From: Bacteroidia bacterium
Lineage (GTDB): Bacteria; Bacteroidota; Bacteroidia; NS11-12g; UBA9320
Reading direction: 5' to 3'
Length of the DNA: 42,542 nt
NCBI GenBank assembly: GCA_017640445.1
Contig: JAEPQQ010000003.1
Location: forward strand, 1-42,542
Shown here: positions 29,691 to 37,093 of the stretch, piece after piece
Numbering within the stretch: the first letter of the stretch is position 1
How the letters are laid out: each line of letters starts with the position of its first letter
Translations under genes and position numbers: made by a program
The notes under the pieces: generated by a model
What the model saw: the letters and a program-made list of their open reading frames with translations, nothing else
What the model was told of the DNA's origin: nothing
Databases searched by the model: none

Positions 29691-30707
29691 TTAGTTGGCG
29701 ACTAATTCTATTTGCTCGCGTGGACTACTTTTCTTTACTTCTTCGGCAATTGCTTTTATATGCGCAGGGGTTGTTCCACAGCAACCTCCGGTAATGTTAA
29801 CCAAACCGCTGGAAGCAAACTCTCCTACCACATTGGCCATATACTCAGGGCTCTCGTCGTATTCTCCCATTTCATTTGGCAACCCTGCATTAGGGTGAGC
29901 GCTTACCGCACAGGTAGCCACGTCACTTAACTCCTTTAAAAAAGGCCTCATCAACTCTGCTCCCAAAGCACAATTCAACCCAACTGAAACGGGCTTGGCG
30001 TGCACCACAGAATTCCAGAAAGCCTCTACGGTTTGGCCGCTTAACGTTCGGCCCGAATTATCGGTAATTGTACCCGAAATCATTATTGGAATCTCAATGC
30101 CTCGTTCGTCTTCAATTTCCTTAATGGCAAAAATGGCCGCTTTACAATTGAGTGTGTCGGTGATGGTTTCAATCAACAAAAGGTCGGCACCACCATCGAG
30201 CAAACCATTTGCCTGCTCTTTAAAAGCCACAACCAATTCATTAAACGTAATTGCTCTGAAACCCGGGTTAGAAACATCTGGAGACATGGACGAAAGTTTT
30301 GTTGTTGGGCCCATCGACCCTGCAACAAATCTCGGTTTGTCAGGTGTTTGAGCTGTAAACTCATCGGCCACCTCACGTGCAATTTTAGCTCCTTCCAGAT
30401 TTATCTCATACGACAAGTCTTCCATATGATAATCTGCCATAGAAACAGAATTGGCGTTAAACGTATTCGTTTCAAGTATATCAGCACCAGCTTCCAAAAA
30501 TTGGCGGTGGATTGCACGGATTATATCCGGCTGCGTAATGTTTAATAAATCGTTATTTCCTTTAATCGCATGTTCGTACGACGCGAATCGCTCACCGCGA
30601 TACTGAGCCTCGTCGAGTTTATAGGTTTGGATCATCGTACCCATTGCTCCATCCAAAAGCATAATACGTTCATCCAACAGTGATAAAAATCGATTTCTTG
30701 ATACCAT
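29691..30707 (-). CDS. homocysteine S-methyltransferase module (N-terminal part of split MetH)
   Basis: 338 residues: only the homocysteine- and zinc-binding barrel of cobalamin-dependent methionine synthase. The zinc ligands are in [10 protein letters not shown] (Cys) and [13 protein letters not shown] (Cys-Cys). The start, [19 protein letters not shown], and [29 protein letters not shown] are classic MetH. The pterin, cobalamin-binding and reactivation modules (about 850 residues) are absent. In many Bacteroidota metH is split into two adjacent genes; here the gene downstream is bshA instead, so the second half must be elsewhere or lost. An exact -7 box lies four bases before the ATG. Confidence 0.92.
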   Translation of the reverse strand: MVSRNRFLSLLDERIMLLDGAMGTMIQTYKLDEAQYRGERFASYEHAIKGNNDLLNITQPDIIRAIHRQFLEAGADILETNTFNANSVSMADYHMEDLSYEINLEGAKIAREVADEFTAQTPDKPRFVAGSMGPTTKLSSMSPDVSNPGFRAITFNELVVAFKEQANGLLDGGADLLLIETITDTLNCKAAIFAIKEIEDERGIEIPIMISGTITDNSGRTLSGQTVEAFWNSVVHAKPVSVGLNCALGAELMRPFLKELSDVATCAVSAHPNAGLPNEMGEYDESPEYMANVVGEFASSGLVNITGGCCGTTPAHIKAIAEEVKKSSPREQIELVAN

Positions 30708-30711
30708 AGGG

Positions 30712-30719
30712 CAAAAATA
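30712..30719 (-). promoter_or_regulatory. -7 box of the metH-module/bshA transcript
   Basis: TATTTTTG on the minus strand, only CCCT before the ATG at 30707. A -33-like ACTG lies 19 bases upstream. Confidence 0.6.
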
Positions 30720-30788
30720 GTCTACAAGTTTTCCTTACCAGTTACTTATCTCAAGTAATAAACAATCGAACGGTAAAAAGTTTTCTTC

Positions 30789-31412
30789 CTAATTGTATAT
30801 CCAAAGTAAAACTGGTTTCTCTGATCGGTCGATGATTGTTTCCAATTCTGACAAAAAATCGGGAGACACGGTTGGGCAACCTTCGCTCCTGCAAATGCCG
30901 AACATGGCCTCTGACTGAGGCACGCAATCGTGTGCATGTAAAACCACAAAGCGCTCAAAGGCATTCGAATTGGTTGTTTCAAGCCCATGTAGCTTGTAAG
31001 CCGTTCCAAATCGACCTTCGTACTTATATCCGACCTTGTATTTACCTAATGAGGTACAATTGCTCCCTACTTCATTACTAAAACTTGGTTTACGGGCAGC
31101 ATAGTTTTGGCAATGCCCATGGGTAACCAGGCCTTTACCGATCAACGAATCACGCTCCAGGTCTACAATAAAAAACCGCTTTCTGCCCGATCGCATACTC
31201 ATATCCGACAGGAAGGCAACTGACGTGTTATACGAATTTTCTAAGCAAAACTCGCGTGCCTCGTGTAACCGTTCTTTTTTTATTCGATGTTCGTTAGACT
31301 GGGTTGAGCTAGCTTCCTCTTCTGGCTTTTGTTCATTAGTGTTGTTGTTACCTGACGTGCACGACTGGAGAACCGATAGAAAAACACAAAAACCGATCAA
31401 CAGGGGCTTCAT
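30789..31412 (-). CDS. lipoprotein, murein L,D-transpeptidase catalytic-domain family
   Basis: 207 residues from the ATG at 31412, which gives a clear lipoprotein signal (MKPLLIGFCVFLSVLQSC). Longer in-frame starts would put charged residues first. After an acidic linker comes a YkuD_2-type domain (about 70-205): FFIVDLERDSLIGKGLVTHGHC, GKYKVGYKYEGRFGTAYKLHGLE, VVLHAHDCVP and the active-site-type CRSEGCPTVSPDF with Cys near residue 179. The family is annotated as murein L,D-transpeptidase-like, but its activity is not firmly shown. It would act on the periplasmic side. A TGGGTTTG box (one mismatch) lies about 15 bases upstream. Confidence 0.88.
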   Translation of the reverse strand: MKPLLIGFCVFLSVLQSCTSGNNNTNEQKPEEEASSTQSNEHRIKKERLHEAREFCLENSYNTSVAFLSDMSMRSGRKRFFIVDLERDSLIGKGLVTHGHCQNYAARKPSFSNEVGSNCTSLGKYKVGYKYEGRFGTAYKLHGLETTNSNAFERFVVLHAHDCVPQSEAMFGICRSEGCPTVSPDFLSELETIIDRSEKPVLLWIYN

Positions 31413-31461
31413 ACATTTGACAACTTGCAAACCCATCACTTTAGTATGAAATAGCGGATGC

Positions 31462-31887
31462 TTATCGATTTCGTAGCACCATTTTATAATGAACGATATT
31501 GGCTTCTACGAATTGATCTCCTTCAGGCACAAAACCAAACCGGCTGTAAAGGCCACATGCGTCGATCTGTGAATGCAGGTAAACATTGTTATGGTCTGGA
31601 AGATCTTTCAGAACTGCTTCCACAATGGCCCCGCCAATTCCTTTGTTGCGATAGGGTTCTAAAACGGCAAATCGTTCAAGCTTGAATCCATTGGGTGTTC
31701 GTCTCCAACGCGCTGTACCCACAGCCTCGCCATCCGCAATCGCTAAAAAGTGTACAGAAGTTTCCTCAAATTCGTCGTATTCCAAAGCCGGGTCTACCTT
31801 CTGTTCATCTACAAACACCTTCTGCCGAATAGCAAATATGGTATCCAGTTGTTTCCCACTTAACACTTTTACCACGGTTACTTCCAT
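31462..31887 (-). CDS. GNAT-family N-acetyltransferase
   Basis: 141 residues from the ATG at 31887 ([11 protein letters not shown]). Longer starts up to 31971 would run through the promoter and hairpin. It resembles the ElaA/YjcF type: [39 protein letters not shown] strand, then the acetyl-CoA loop [21 protein letters not shown] and [29 protein letters not shown] at the end. The substrate is unknown. An exact TAAATTTG box at 31911-31918 and a GAAA-loop inverted repeat next to it precede the gene. It is divergent from fbaB. Confidence 0.88.
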   Translation of the reverse strand: MEVTVVKVLSGKQLDTIFAIRQKVFVDEQKVDPALEYDEFEETSVHFLAIADGEAVGTARWRRTPNGFKLERFAVLEPYRNKGIGGAIVEAVLKDLPDHNNVYLHSQIDACGLYSRFGFVPEGDQFVEANIVHYKMVLRNR

Positions 31888-31910
31888 ATATTTACCAATT
31901 GGGTTTACTC

Positions 31911-31918
31911 CAAATTTA
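31911..31918 (-). promoter_or_regulatory. -7 box of the GNAT gene
   Basis: TAAATTTG on the minus strand, 23 bases before the ATG at 31887, so a leader of about 18 bases is expected. Confidence 0.55.
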
Positions 31919-31932
31919 AGGCCTTTCGGCCT
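31919..31932. promoter_or_regulatory. inverted repeat abutting the GNAT -7 box
   Basis: AGGCC and GGCCT with a 4-base loop (GAAA on the minus strand), immediately upstream of the TAAATTTG box, in the -33 to -7 spacer. It could be a protein-binding site. A terminator of incoming minus-strand transcription is less likely because no T-run follows. Confidence 0.35.
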
Positions 31933-32000
31933 ATGGTAACAAATAATATTCTCCATTTTCGACCTTCCCAAAATTGGATCAGGAGGTTAAAAAAAAACGC

Positions 32001-32008
32001 TAATTTTG
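32001..32008 (+). promoter_or_regulatory. -7 box of fbaB
   Basis: TAATTTTG, 35 bases before the ATG at 32044; a leader of about 30 bases is expected. Confidence 0.55.
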
Positions 32009-32043
32009 CCGTCCTTTTCAAAAAGTATAAAATTCAACAAACG

Positions 32044-33099
32044 ATGAGTATTTCTTCAATCGAAAACATCCTCGGAAACGAAACCGATTATTTGCTAAAC
32101 CACACTTCACAAACCATCTCAAAAGATCGACTTCACTTACCAGGACCTGACCACCTGGATACGATTTGGGGCCCCTCAAACCGAAACCCACAGGTATTGA
32201 GAAGCCTCAATCAGATAATGAATACCGGACGACTTGCCGGAAGCGGATATGTGTCTATTCTACCTGTTGATCAGGGAATTGAACACTCTGCTGGTGCAAG
32301 CTTTGCTCCAAACCCTGACTACTTTGATCCGGAAAACATTGTTAAGCTTGCCATCGAAGGCGGTTGTAATGCCGTAGCTTCAACATTTGGCGTTTTGGCC
32401 AGTGTTTCTCGAAAGTATGCTCATAAAATTCCGTTCATCGTTAAGCTGAACCACAATGAATTGTTAACCTATCCTAACAACTTCAACCAAATCATGTTCG
32501 GTTCAGTTGAAGAAGCTTGGAACCTTGGTGCAACGGCTGTTGGAGCTACCATCTATTTTGGATCGGACGGAGCTGAGCGACAAATTATTGAGGTGGCTCA
32601 GGCGTTTGAAAGAGCACATGAACTAGGTATGGCTACCATTCTTTGGTGTTACCTGCGTAACAGCGACTTCAAAAAAGACGGAACCGACTATCACGTTGCC
32701 ACCGACATTACGGCTCAGGCAAACCACATTGGAGTTACCATCCAGGCGGATATTATCAAGCAAAAACTTCCTGAAACCAACGGCGGTTACACCGCAATTG
32801 GCTTCGGTAAAACACACGATAAAGTATATTCTGAACTATCTTCTGAACACCCAATCGACCTTTGTCGTTATCAGGTTGCCAACTGTTACATGGGGCGAGC
32901 TGGTTTGATTAACTCAGGTGGTGCATCTGGCAAGAACGACATGTTCGATGCCGTTAAAACCGCAGTGATTAACAAACGTGCAGGAGGCTGTGGACTTATT
33001 TCAGGCCGTAAGGCTTTCCAAAAGCCACTTAACGAAGGCGTTGAGTTGTTGAACAACATCCAAGATGTATACCTTACTAAAGAAGTTACAATAGCCTAA
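32044..33099 (+). CDS. fbaB: fructose-bisphosphate aldolase, class I (FbaB type)
   Basis: 351 residues from the ATG at 32044; an upstream in-frame ATG at 31933 is rejected because the -7 box lies between them. The enzyme splits fructose 1,6-bisphosphate into two triose phosphates (glycolysis) or joins them. It is the DhnA/FbaB-type class I aldolase, which uses a Schiff-base lysine: [20 protein letters not shown], the [10 protein letters not shown] segment, [20 protein letters not shown], and [17 protein letters not shown] near the C-terminus. It is monocistronic as far as can be seen. Confidence 0.94.
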   Translation: MSISSIENILGNETDYLLNHTSQTISKDRLHLPGPDHLDTIWGPSNRNPQVLRSLNQIMNTGRLAGSGYVSILPVDQGIEHSAGASFAPNPDYFDPENIVKLAIEGGCNAVASTFGVLASVSRKYAHKIPFIVKLNHNELLTYPNNFNQIMFGSVEEAWNLGATAVGATIYFGSDGAERQIIEVAQAFERAHELGMATILWCYLRNSDFKKDGTDYHVATDITAQANHIGVTIQADIIKQKLPETNGGYTAIGFGKTHDKVYSELSSEHPIDLCRYQVANCYMGRAGLINSGGASGKNDMFDAVKTAVINKRAGGCGLISGRKAFQKPLNEGVELLNNIQDVYLTKEVTIA

Positions 33100-33141
33100 A
33101 CTCCGGTTTAACTGTTGTTACTTTCTTTGAGGTTTATTCCG

Positions 33142-33149
33142 TAATTTTG
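33142..33149 (+). promoter_or_regulatory. -7 box of accD
   Basis: TAATTTTG, seven bases before the ATG at 33157, so the leader is very short. Confidence 0.55.
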
Positions 33150-33156
33150 ATTTGAT

Positions 33157-34047
33157 ATGAGTTGGTTTAAGCGTGTTAAAGATGGAATTCTAACCAAGAC
33201 CCAGGACAAAAAATCCACACCGGATGGTCTTTGGGTAAAATGCCCTGAATGTCAAACTCCTCACGCCAGTAAGGATTTTGCCAAAGAATTCTGGGTATGT
33301 AAGGAATGTGGTCATCACACCCGTATTGGTTCTGAAGAATACTTCTCCATCTTCTTTGATTCTGAAAAATATACCGAGCTCAATGCAAACATGACTTCCG
33401 GCGATCCGCTTAAGTTTGTCGATAGCAAGGATTACCCGTCGCGTATTGCTGCTGCTCAGAAAAAAACAGACTTAAAAGATGCTGCGCGAACGGCCGTAGG
33501 TAAAATGAACGGTATTAAAGTGGTTATAACGGCCATGGACTTTTCATTTATCGGTGGTTCTATGGGTGCTGTGGTTGGTGAAAAAATCGCCCGCTCAATT
33601 GATTATGCCCGCGAAAACCGCATTCCACTTATTGTTATTTCCAAAAGTGGAGGTGCTCGTATGATGGAAGCCGCATTTAGCCTTATGCAGATGGCTAAAA
33701 CAAGTGCTAAATTGGCTCTGCTCGACAAAGAGGGCATTCCATTTATATCGTACCTTACTGACCCTACAACCGGAGGGGTAACAGCATCGTTTGCCATGCT
33801 TGGTGATTTTAACATTGCTGAACCTAATGCACTTATTGGTTTCGCAGGACCAAGAGTAATTAAGGAAACCATTGGCAAGGATCTTCCAAAAGGTTTTCAA
33901 CGAAGTGAATTCCTTCAGGAACATGGCTTTGTAGACTTTATTGTTGAACGAGGCGCCGCGAAAGATCAGATTTCTTCGCTGCTCTCCATTATTTGTGAGA
34001 AAAAGACAAAAAATAAGGTGGAGGAAACCAAAACCGCAAGTGTTTAA
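33157..34047 (+). CDS. accD: acetyl-CoA carboxylase carboxyltransferase subunit beta
   Basis: 296 residues. It is the beta half of the carboxyltransferase that makes malonyl-CoA for fatty acid synthesis, working with AccA in the cytoplasm. The N-terminal zinc ribbon has Cys29, Cys32, Cys48 and Cys51 (KCPECQ, VCKECGHH). The carboxyltransferase core is clear: VVITAMDFSFIGGSMGAVVG, PLIVISKSGGARMMEAAFSL, LTDPTTGGVTASFAMLGD and GFAGPRVIKETIGKDLPKGF. accA is not nearby. gcvH follows 63 bases later in the same direction. Confidence 0.97.
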   Translation: MSWFKRVKDGILTKTQDKKSTPDGLWVKCPECQTPHASKDFAKEFWVCKECGHHTRIGSEEYFSIFFDSEKYTELNANMTSGDPLKFVDSKDYPSRIAAAQKKTDLKDAARTAVGKMNGIKVVITAMDFSFIGGSMGAVVGEKIARSIDYARENRIPLIVISKSGGARMMEAAFSLMQMAKTSAKLALLDKEGIPFISYLTDPTTGGVTASFAMLGDFNIAEPNALIGFAGPRVIKETIGKDLPKGFQRSEFLQEHGFVDFIVERGAAKDQISSLLSIICEKKTKNKVEETKTASV

Positions 34048-34110
34048 TATTTCCTCCCAAAGTGTTTGTAATAGATTAGACAAATCAATTAATTCGCATA
34101 AAAAAGAGAT

Positions 34111-34491
34111 ATGAACTTCCCTGCAGATTTAAGATATACGTCGGACCACGAATGGGTTAGACTTGAAGGTGACATCGCTACAATCGGAATTACTGATTTT
34201 GCGCAAAGTGAGCTAGGTGATGTAGTGTTTGTTGAGATCGAAACCGAAGGTGAAACACTTGGTGGAGAAGACACGTTTGGAACTGTTGAAGCGGTTAAAA
34301 CCGTATCCGATCTGTACATGCCAGTTGCCGGTGAAGTTGTTGAAGTAAATGCCGGACTGGAAGATGCTCCTGAAAGCGTTAACTCTGATCCATATGGAGA
34401 AGGTTGGATGATCAAGGTAAAGGTAGATGATCCGGCATCTGTTAACGAACTAATGGACGCTGACGCCTACAAAGCGTCGATTGGCCAATAG
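34111..34491 (+). CDS. gcvH: glycine cleavage system H protein
   Basis: 126 residues. This small protein carries the lipoyl arm of the glycine cleavage system, shuttling the aminomethyl group between the P, T and L proteins. The lipoylated lysine is Lys63 in GTVEAVKTVSDLYMP. Other marks are YTSDHEWVRLEG, GITDFAQSELGDVVFVE and the GWMIKVKV end. The other gcv genes are not in the window. Its stop codon shares a base with the GTG start of the VanZ-like gene (TAGTG). Confidence 0.97.
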   Translation: MNFPADLRYTSDHEWVRLEGDIATIGITDFAQSELGDVVFVEIETEGETLGGEDTFGTVEAVKTVSDLYMPVAGEVVEVNAGLEDAPESVNSDPYGEGWMIKVKVDDPASVNELMDADAYKASIGQ

Positions 34492-34880
34492 TGCTTCGTT
34501 CATTCAAACTAACCCTGGCATTAGCCGTCTTAATTTTAATCTTAAGCCTTATTTCTTTGGGTGAAGTGCCACCCGTTCGAGTTAAGGCCGGTGATAAGAT
34601 TGCACACTTTTTGGCGTATGCCTCTTTAACTCTCACCCTGCTTCTGGAGTATGCCGTTTTTAACCGTTGGTTAAGGCAACCCGCCCGCTGGTTAATTTAC
34701 CCGGTGGTGTTCGCATCGCTTTACGGTGTATTAATGGAGTTCCTTCAGGCCTCGTCCCTGTCACAACGAAACTTCGATTATGCCGATATGCTGGCGAATT
34801 TCCTGGGCTCGGTGGCCGCTGCCCTGCTGTTCGTCGTACTTTTTAAACCGTTAAAAAAGTTTTTTACACGATCGTATTAA
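34491..34880 (+). CDS. VanZ-family membrane protein
   Basis: 129 residues. It starts at GTG 34491, overlapping the gcvH stop by one base, so translation is probably coupled. Three to four membrane helices are visible (LALAVLILILSLISL, LAYASLTLTLLLEYAVF, YPVVFASLYGVLMEFLQA, LGSVAAALLFVVLF). The family pattern DKIAHFLAYASL and GVLMEFLQASSLSQRNFDYADMLANFLGS is typical VanZ-like. Members are common in Bacteroidota beside gcvH and tonB; function unknown. No link to glycopeptide resistance is implied here. Confidence 0.85.
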   Translation: MLRSFKLTLALAVLILILSLISLGEVPPVRVKAGDKIAHFLAYASLTLTLLLEYAVFNRWLRQPARWLIYPVVFASLYGVLMEFLQASSLSQRNFDYADMLANFLGSVAAALLFVVLFKPLKKFFTRSY

Positions 34881-34929
34881 ATCTCGTTTACCTTTTCCAC
34901 CAGGATGGCATTATATACCTGAGAATCCC

Positions 34930-34937
34930 TAAATTTG
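34930..34937 (+). promoter_or_regulatory. -7 box of the first tonB gene
   Basis: TAAATTTG, 20 bases before the ATG at 34958. A second TTTTG ending at 34953, four bases before the ATG, is a weaker alternative. Confidence 0.5.
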
Positions 34938-34957
34938 AATTTTAAATCTTTTGCAAC

Positions 34958-35638
34958 ATGGAGATCAAAAAAATTAAGAGCAAAGACGGTAGAACCTACC
35001 GCACGCTTTTTTTCCTTATCGGAATGTGTATTTCACTCGGCGGGGTATACGCCTTGATGGAATACAAACGCTATGAAAAAATTGAAGTGGCTAACCTCGA
35101 CATGATTTATGACGAGAACGAGGTTGAAGTTGAACAAACCCAACAAGAAGAAGAACCTCCACCAAAAGAAGAAATCCCTCAAGATCCGATCATCGAGGTA
35201 GTTGATGACGAAGTTGAAGTGGAAGAAGAAGTAGACATCGACATTGAAACAGATGACGACGAAAGCTTTGGAGAAGTGGAAGTAGAAGACGAGGGCCCGG
35301 AAGAGACGGATGAAGTTTTCAAATGGTACCAGGTACAGGAAAAGGCCAAATTCCCTGGAGGAGACGCTGCTATGGACCGTTTCATTGACGACAACATTGT
35401 AATTCCTGACATTGCATACGAAGAGGCTGAAAGTGGAACTGTACTCGTTGGTTTTACCGTTGAGAAAAATGGCCAACTTACCAACATTAGAATACTTTCC
35501 AAACGTAAGATTGGTTACGGTGTGGAAGAAGCTGCCATCAAGGTAATCAAAAAGATGCCTAGATGGACTCCTGCCCTTCAGCGTGACAAACCTGCACGGA
35601 TGGCATTTACGAAACCCATTCGTTTGAATTTCAACTAA
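34958..35638 (+). CDS. TonB-family energy transducer, first copy
   Basis: 226 residues: a short basic cytoplasmic start, one membrane helix (about 17-34, LFFLIGMCISLGGVYALM), a periplasmic linker (about 45-115) and a TonB C-terminal domain (about 130-226) with the KFPGG motif (KAKFPGGDAAM) and the GYGVEEAAIKVIKKMPRWTPA segment. The linker is very rich in Asp and Glu (for example EVEVEEEVDIDIETDDDE), unlike the proline/lysine-rich spacers of model TonB proteins. It passes energy from the inner membrane to outer-membrane transporters. A paralogue at 36338-37021 shares the N-terminal helix and C-terminal domain. No ExbB/ExbD genes are in the window. Confidence 0.92.
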   Translation: MEIKKIKSKDGRTYRTLFFLIGMCISLGGVYALMEYKRYEKIEVANLDMIYDENEVEVEQTQQEEEPPPKEEIPQDPIIEVVDDEVEVEEEVDIDIETDDDESFGEVEVEDEGPEETDEVFKWYQVQEKAKFPGGDAAMDRFIDDNIVIPDIAYEEAESGTVLVGFTVEKNGQLTNIRILSKRKIGYGVEEAAIKVIKKMPRWTPALQRDKPARMAFTKPIRLNFN

Positions 35639-35654
35639 GAAATAACCCGATATT

Positions 35655-35689
35655 AAAAAAGGCCTTCTGAAATCCAGAAGGCCTTTTTT
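35655..35689. terminator. bidirectional terminator between tonB copy 1 and the lipoprotein gene
   Basis: GGCCTTCTG and CAGAAGGCC, a perfect 9-base stem with a 5-base loop, flanked by A6 and T6 runs. It lies between convergent genes and serves both. Confidence 0.92.
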
Positions 35690-35711
35690 GTGCTCCGTGT
35701 AAACAAGAGAG

Positions 35712-36101
35712 CTAGTCTAGGTTAATCAATTTCCTATCCTTTTTTGATGGCTCGCTCAAGCATCCGAATTCATCGATCATTAGTACAAACTCCTCTTCGA
35801 TCATTACGTCGTTTTCGGCGCCAATTACATGGAACACAAGTTCTTCTCGCTGATCAACATCAAGCGAATTATCAACATCGCTATCATAAACGGTTAGCTC
35901 CTTTTTGTTAATCAGGTGTTCAAAGCGTAGTGTATCGGTACCATTAACAATAGAATAAACATCCGTTGTATTTTCAAAATCTCCGTTAAACCGGACTGTG
36001 ATTTTGTGACCTTCTGAACCCAATTCCGGGATATCGTCAATACATGCTGTTCCAAAAACTGCCAGTACAACTGACAACGATAAAATTAGTTTTGTTTTCA
36101 T
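35712..36101 (-). CDS. small lipoprotein of unknown function
   Basis: 129 residues from the ATG at 36101. It has a lipoprotein signal (MKTKLILSLSVVLAVFGTAC, lipidated Cys20), followed by an acidic beta-rich tail (KITVRFNGDFENTTDVYSIV, LTVYDSDVDNSLDVDQREEL) and a late Cys. I do not recognise a family. An AAGGAG stretch ends six bases before the ATG, a strong Shine-Dalgarno-like site and rare in this window. The upstream extension to 36224 is open but would start in sequence with no signal peptide. It sits between the two tonB genes on the other strand and could serve the same transport function; this is inference. Confidence 0.75.
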   Translation of the reverse strand: MKTKLILSLSVVLAVFGTACIDDIPELGSEGHKITVRFNGDFENTTDVYSIVNGTDTLRFEHLINKKELTVYDSDVDNSLDVDQREELVFHVIGAENDVMIEEEFVLMIDEFGCLSEPSKKDRKLINLD

Positions 36102-36279
36102 AATTCTCCTTTTACACCAAAGCGAATAAGACGTCGATAAGTTACACCTCATTTCAAAAAATTGAGAAATTGACATTATGAGTAGTAAGTGATCCAACCA
36201 CCTTTTCAGCCTGGCAAATGGCACAAACGCCCTTGGTTAAGGCAAACGCTCCGTTGGTCAATTGTCGCTACGATAACAG

Positions 36280-36287
36280 TAAATCTG
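36280..36287 (+). promoter_or_regulatory. possible -7 box of the second tonB gene
   Basis: TAAATCTG, one mismatch from TAnnTTTG, 50 bases before the ATG at 36338. TTG triplets upstream are at non-ideal spacing. Confidence 0.3.
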
Positions 36288-36337
36288 TCGTTAACATGCA
36301 TATACAATCCCTATCCAAAAAAGAAAAGACAATCATC

Positions 36338-37021
36338 ATGGAAGTAAAAAAGATCAAAAACAAACGAGCGAAGACCTACCGAAGTCTGTTTTTCCTGTTG
36401 GGCATGTGTATTTCAATTGGGTCGGTTTATGCCCTCATGAAATACAAAAAGTACGATGCAGTGGAAACAGCCAGTCTGAACTATGTATACACCGAAGACC
36501 AACTGATGGTCGAGCAAACAGCCGTTGAAAAGAAAAAGGAAAAGCCCAAAGTAATTCCCAAAGACATCATCCTCAAGGTGATTGATGATAACAAAAAACC
36601 AGACGACATTATTATTGATTTAACGATAGAGCCTAACGACGATCCAAACGAAGAACCAATGGACTTTGATGAACCAGATCCTGAGCCCACCGACGAGCCT
36701 CTTCCATGGTATGTGATCCAGAGCAAGGCAGAATTTCCGGGAGGCCAGAGCGCTATGGATGCCTACATCGACCAAAACCTCGAGCTAACAGATTTGATGT
36801 ACGAAGAGGCGCCAAGCGGAACGGTACTGGTAAGTTTTGTAATTGAAAAAGACGGACGTGTTTCTAACGTGGAAATTATATCAAAACGAAAACTCGGTTA
36901 CGGTGTAGAGGAAGCAGTTCTCAAAGTGATCAAAAAGATGCCTAAGTGGAAACCTGCTTCACAACGCGACAAACCCGCACGAATGCTAATGACCAAGCCA
37001 ATACGATTAAATTTCAGCTAA
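36338..37021 (+). CDS. TonB-family energy transducer, second copy
   Basis: 227 residues from the ATG at 36338 (MEVKKIKNKRAKTYRSLFFL), chosen because it aligns with the start of the first copy (MEIKKIKSKDGRTYRTLFFL). In-frame ATGs at 36218 and 36296 lie upstream. One membrane helix and the C-terminal domain (KAEFPGGQSAM, GYGVEEAVLKVIKKMPKWKPA) closely resemble the first copy. The linker (about 60-125) has more proline (EPMDFDEPDPEPTDEP) but is still acidic. The pair looks like a local duplication with a lipoprotein gene between. A terminator follows at 37043-37080. Confidence 0.9.
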   Translation: MEVKKIKNKRAKTYRSLFFLLGMCISIGSVYALMKYKKYDAVETASLNYVYTEDQLMVEQTAVEKKKEKPKVIPKDIILKVIDDNKKPDDIIIDLTIEPNDDPNEEPMDFDEPDPEPTDEPLPWYVIQSKAEFPGGQSAMDAYIDQNLELTDLMYEEAPSGTVLVSFVIEKDGRVSNVEIISKRKLGYGVEEAVLKVIKKMPKWKPASQRDKPARMLMTKPIRLNFS

Positions 37022-37042
37022 TTATACTTAGAATTAAGCAAC

Positions 37043-37080
37043 AAAAAGCCCGGACGTTTGACGCCCGGGCTTGCTTTTTT
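37043..37080. terminator. bidirectional terminator between tonB copy 2 and purL
   Basis: AAGCCCGGACG and CGCCCGGGCTT (one mismatch) with a 5-base loop, an A-run before and a T-run after. It lies between convergent genes. Confidence 0.88.
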
Positions 37081-37093
37081 ATAAGGTCTTATC

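Noticed and set aside
31933..32043. An upstream ATG extension of fbaB.
   Set aside because: The exact TAATTTTG box at 32001-32008 lies between it and the family-typical start at 32044.
36218..36337. An upstream extension of the second tonB gene by 40 codons.
   Set aside because: The start at 36338 aligns with the first copy, and the extra codons have no similarity to TonB N-termini.
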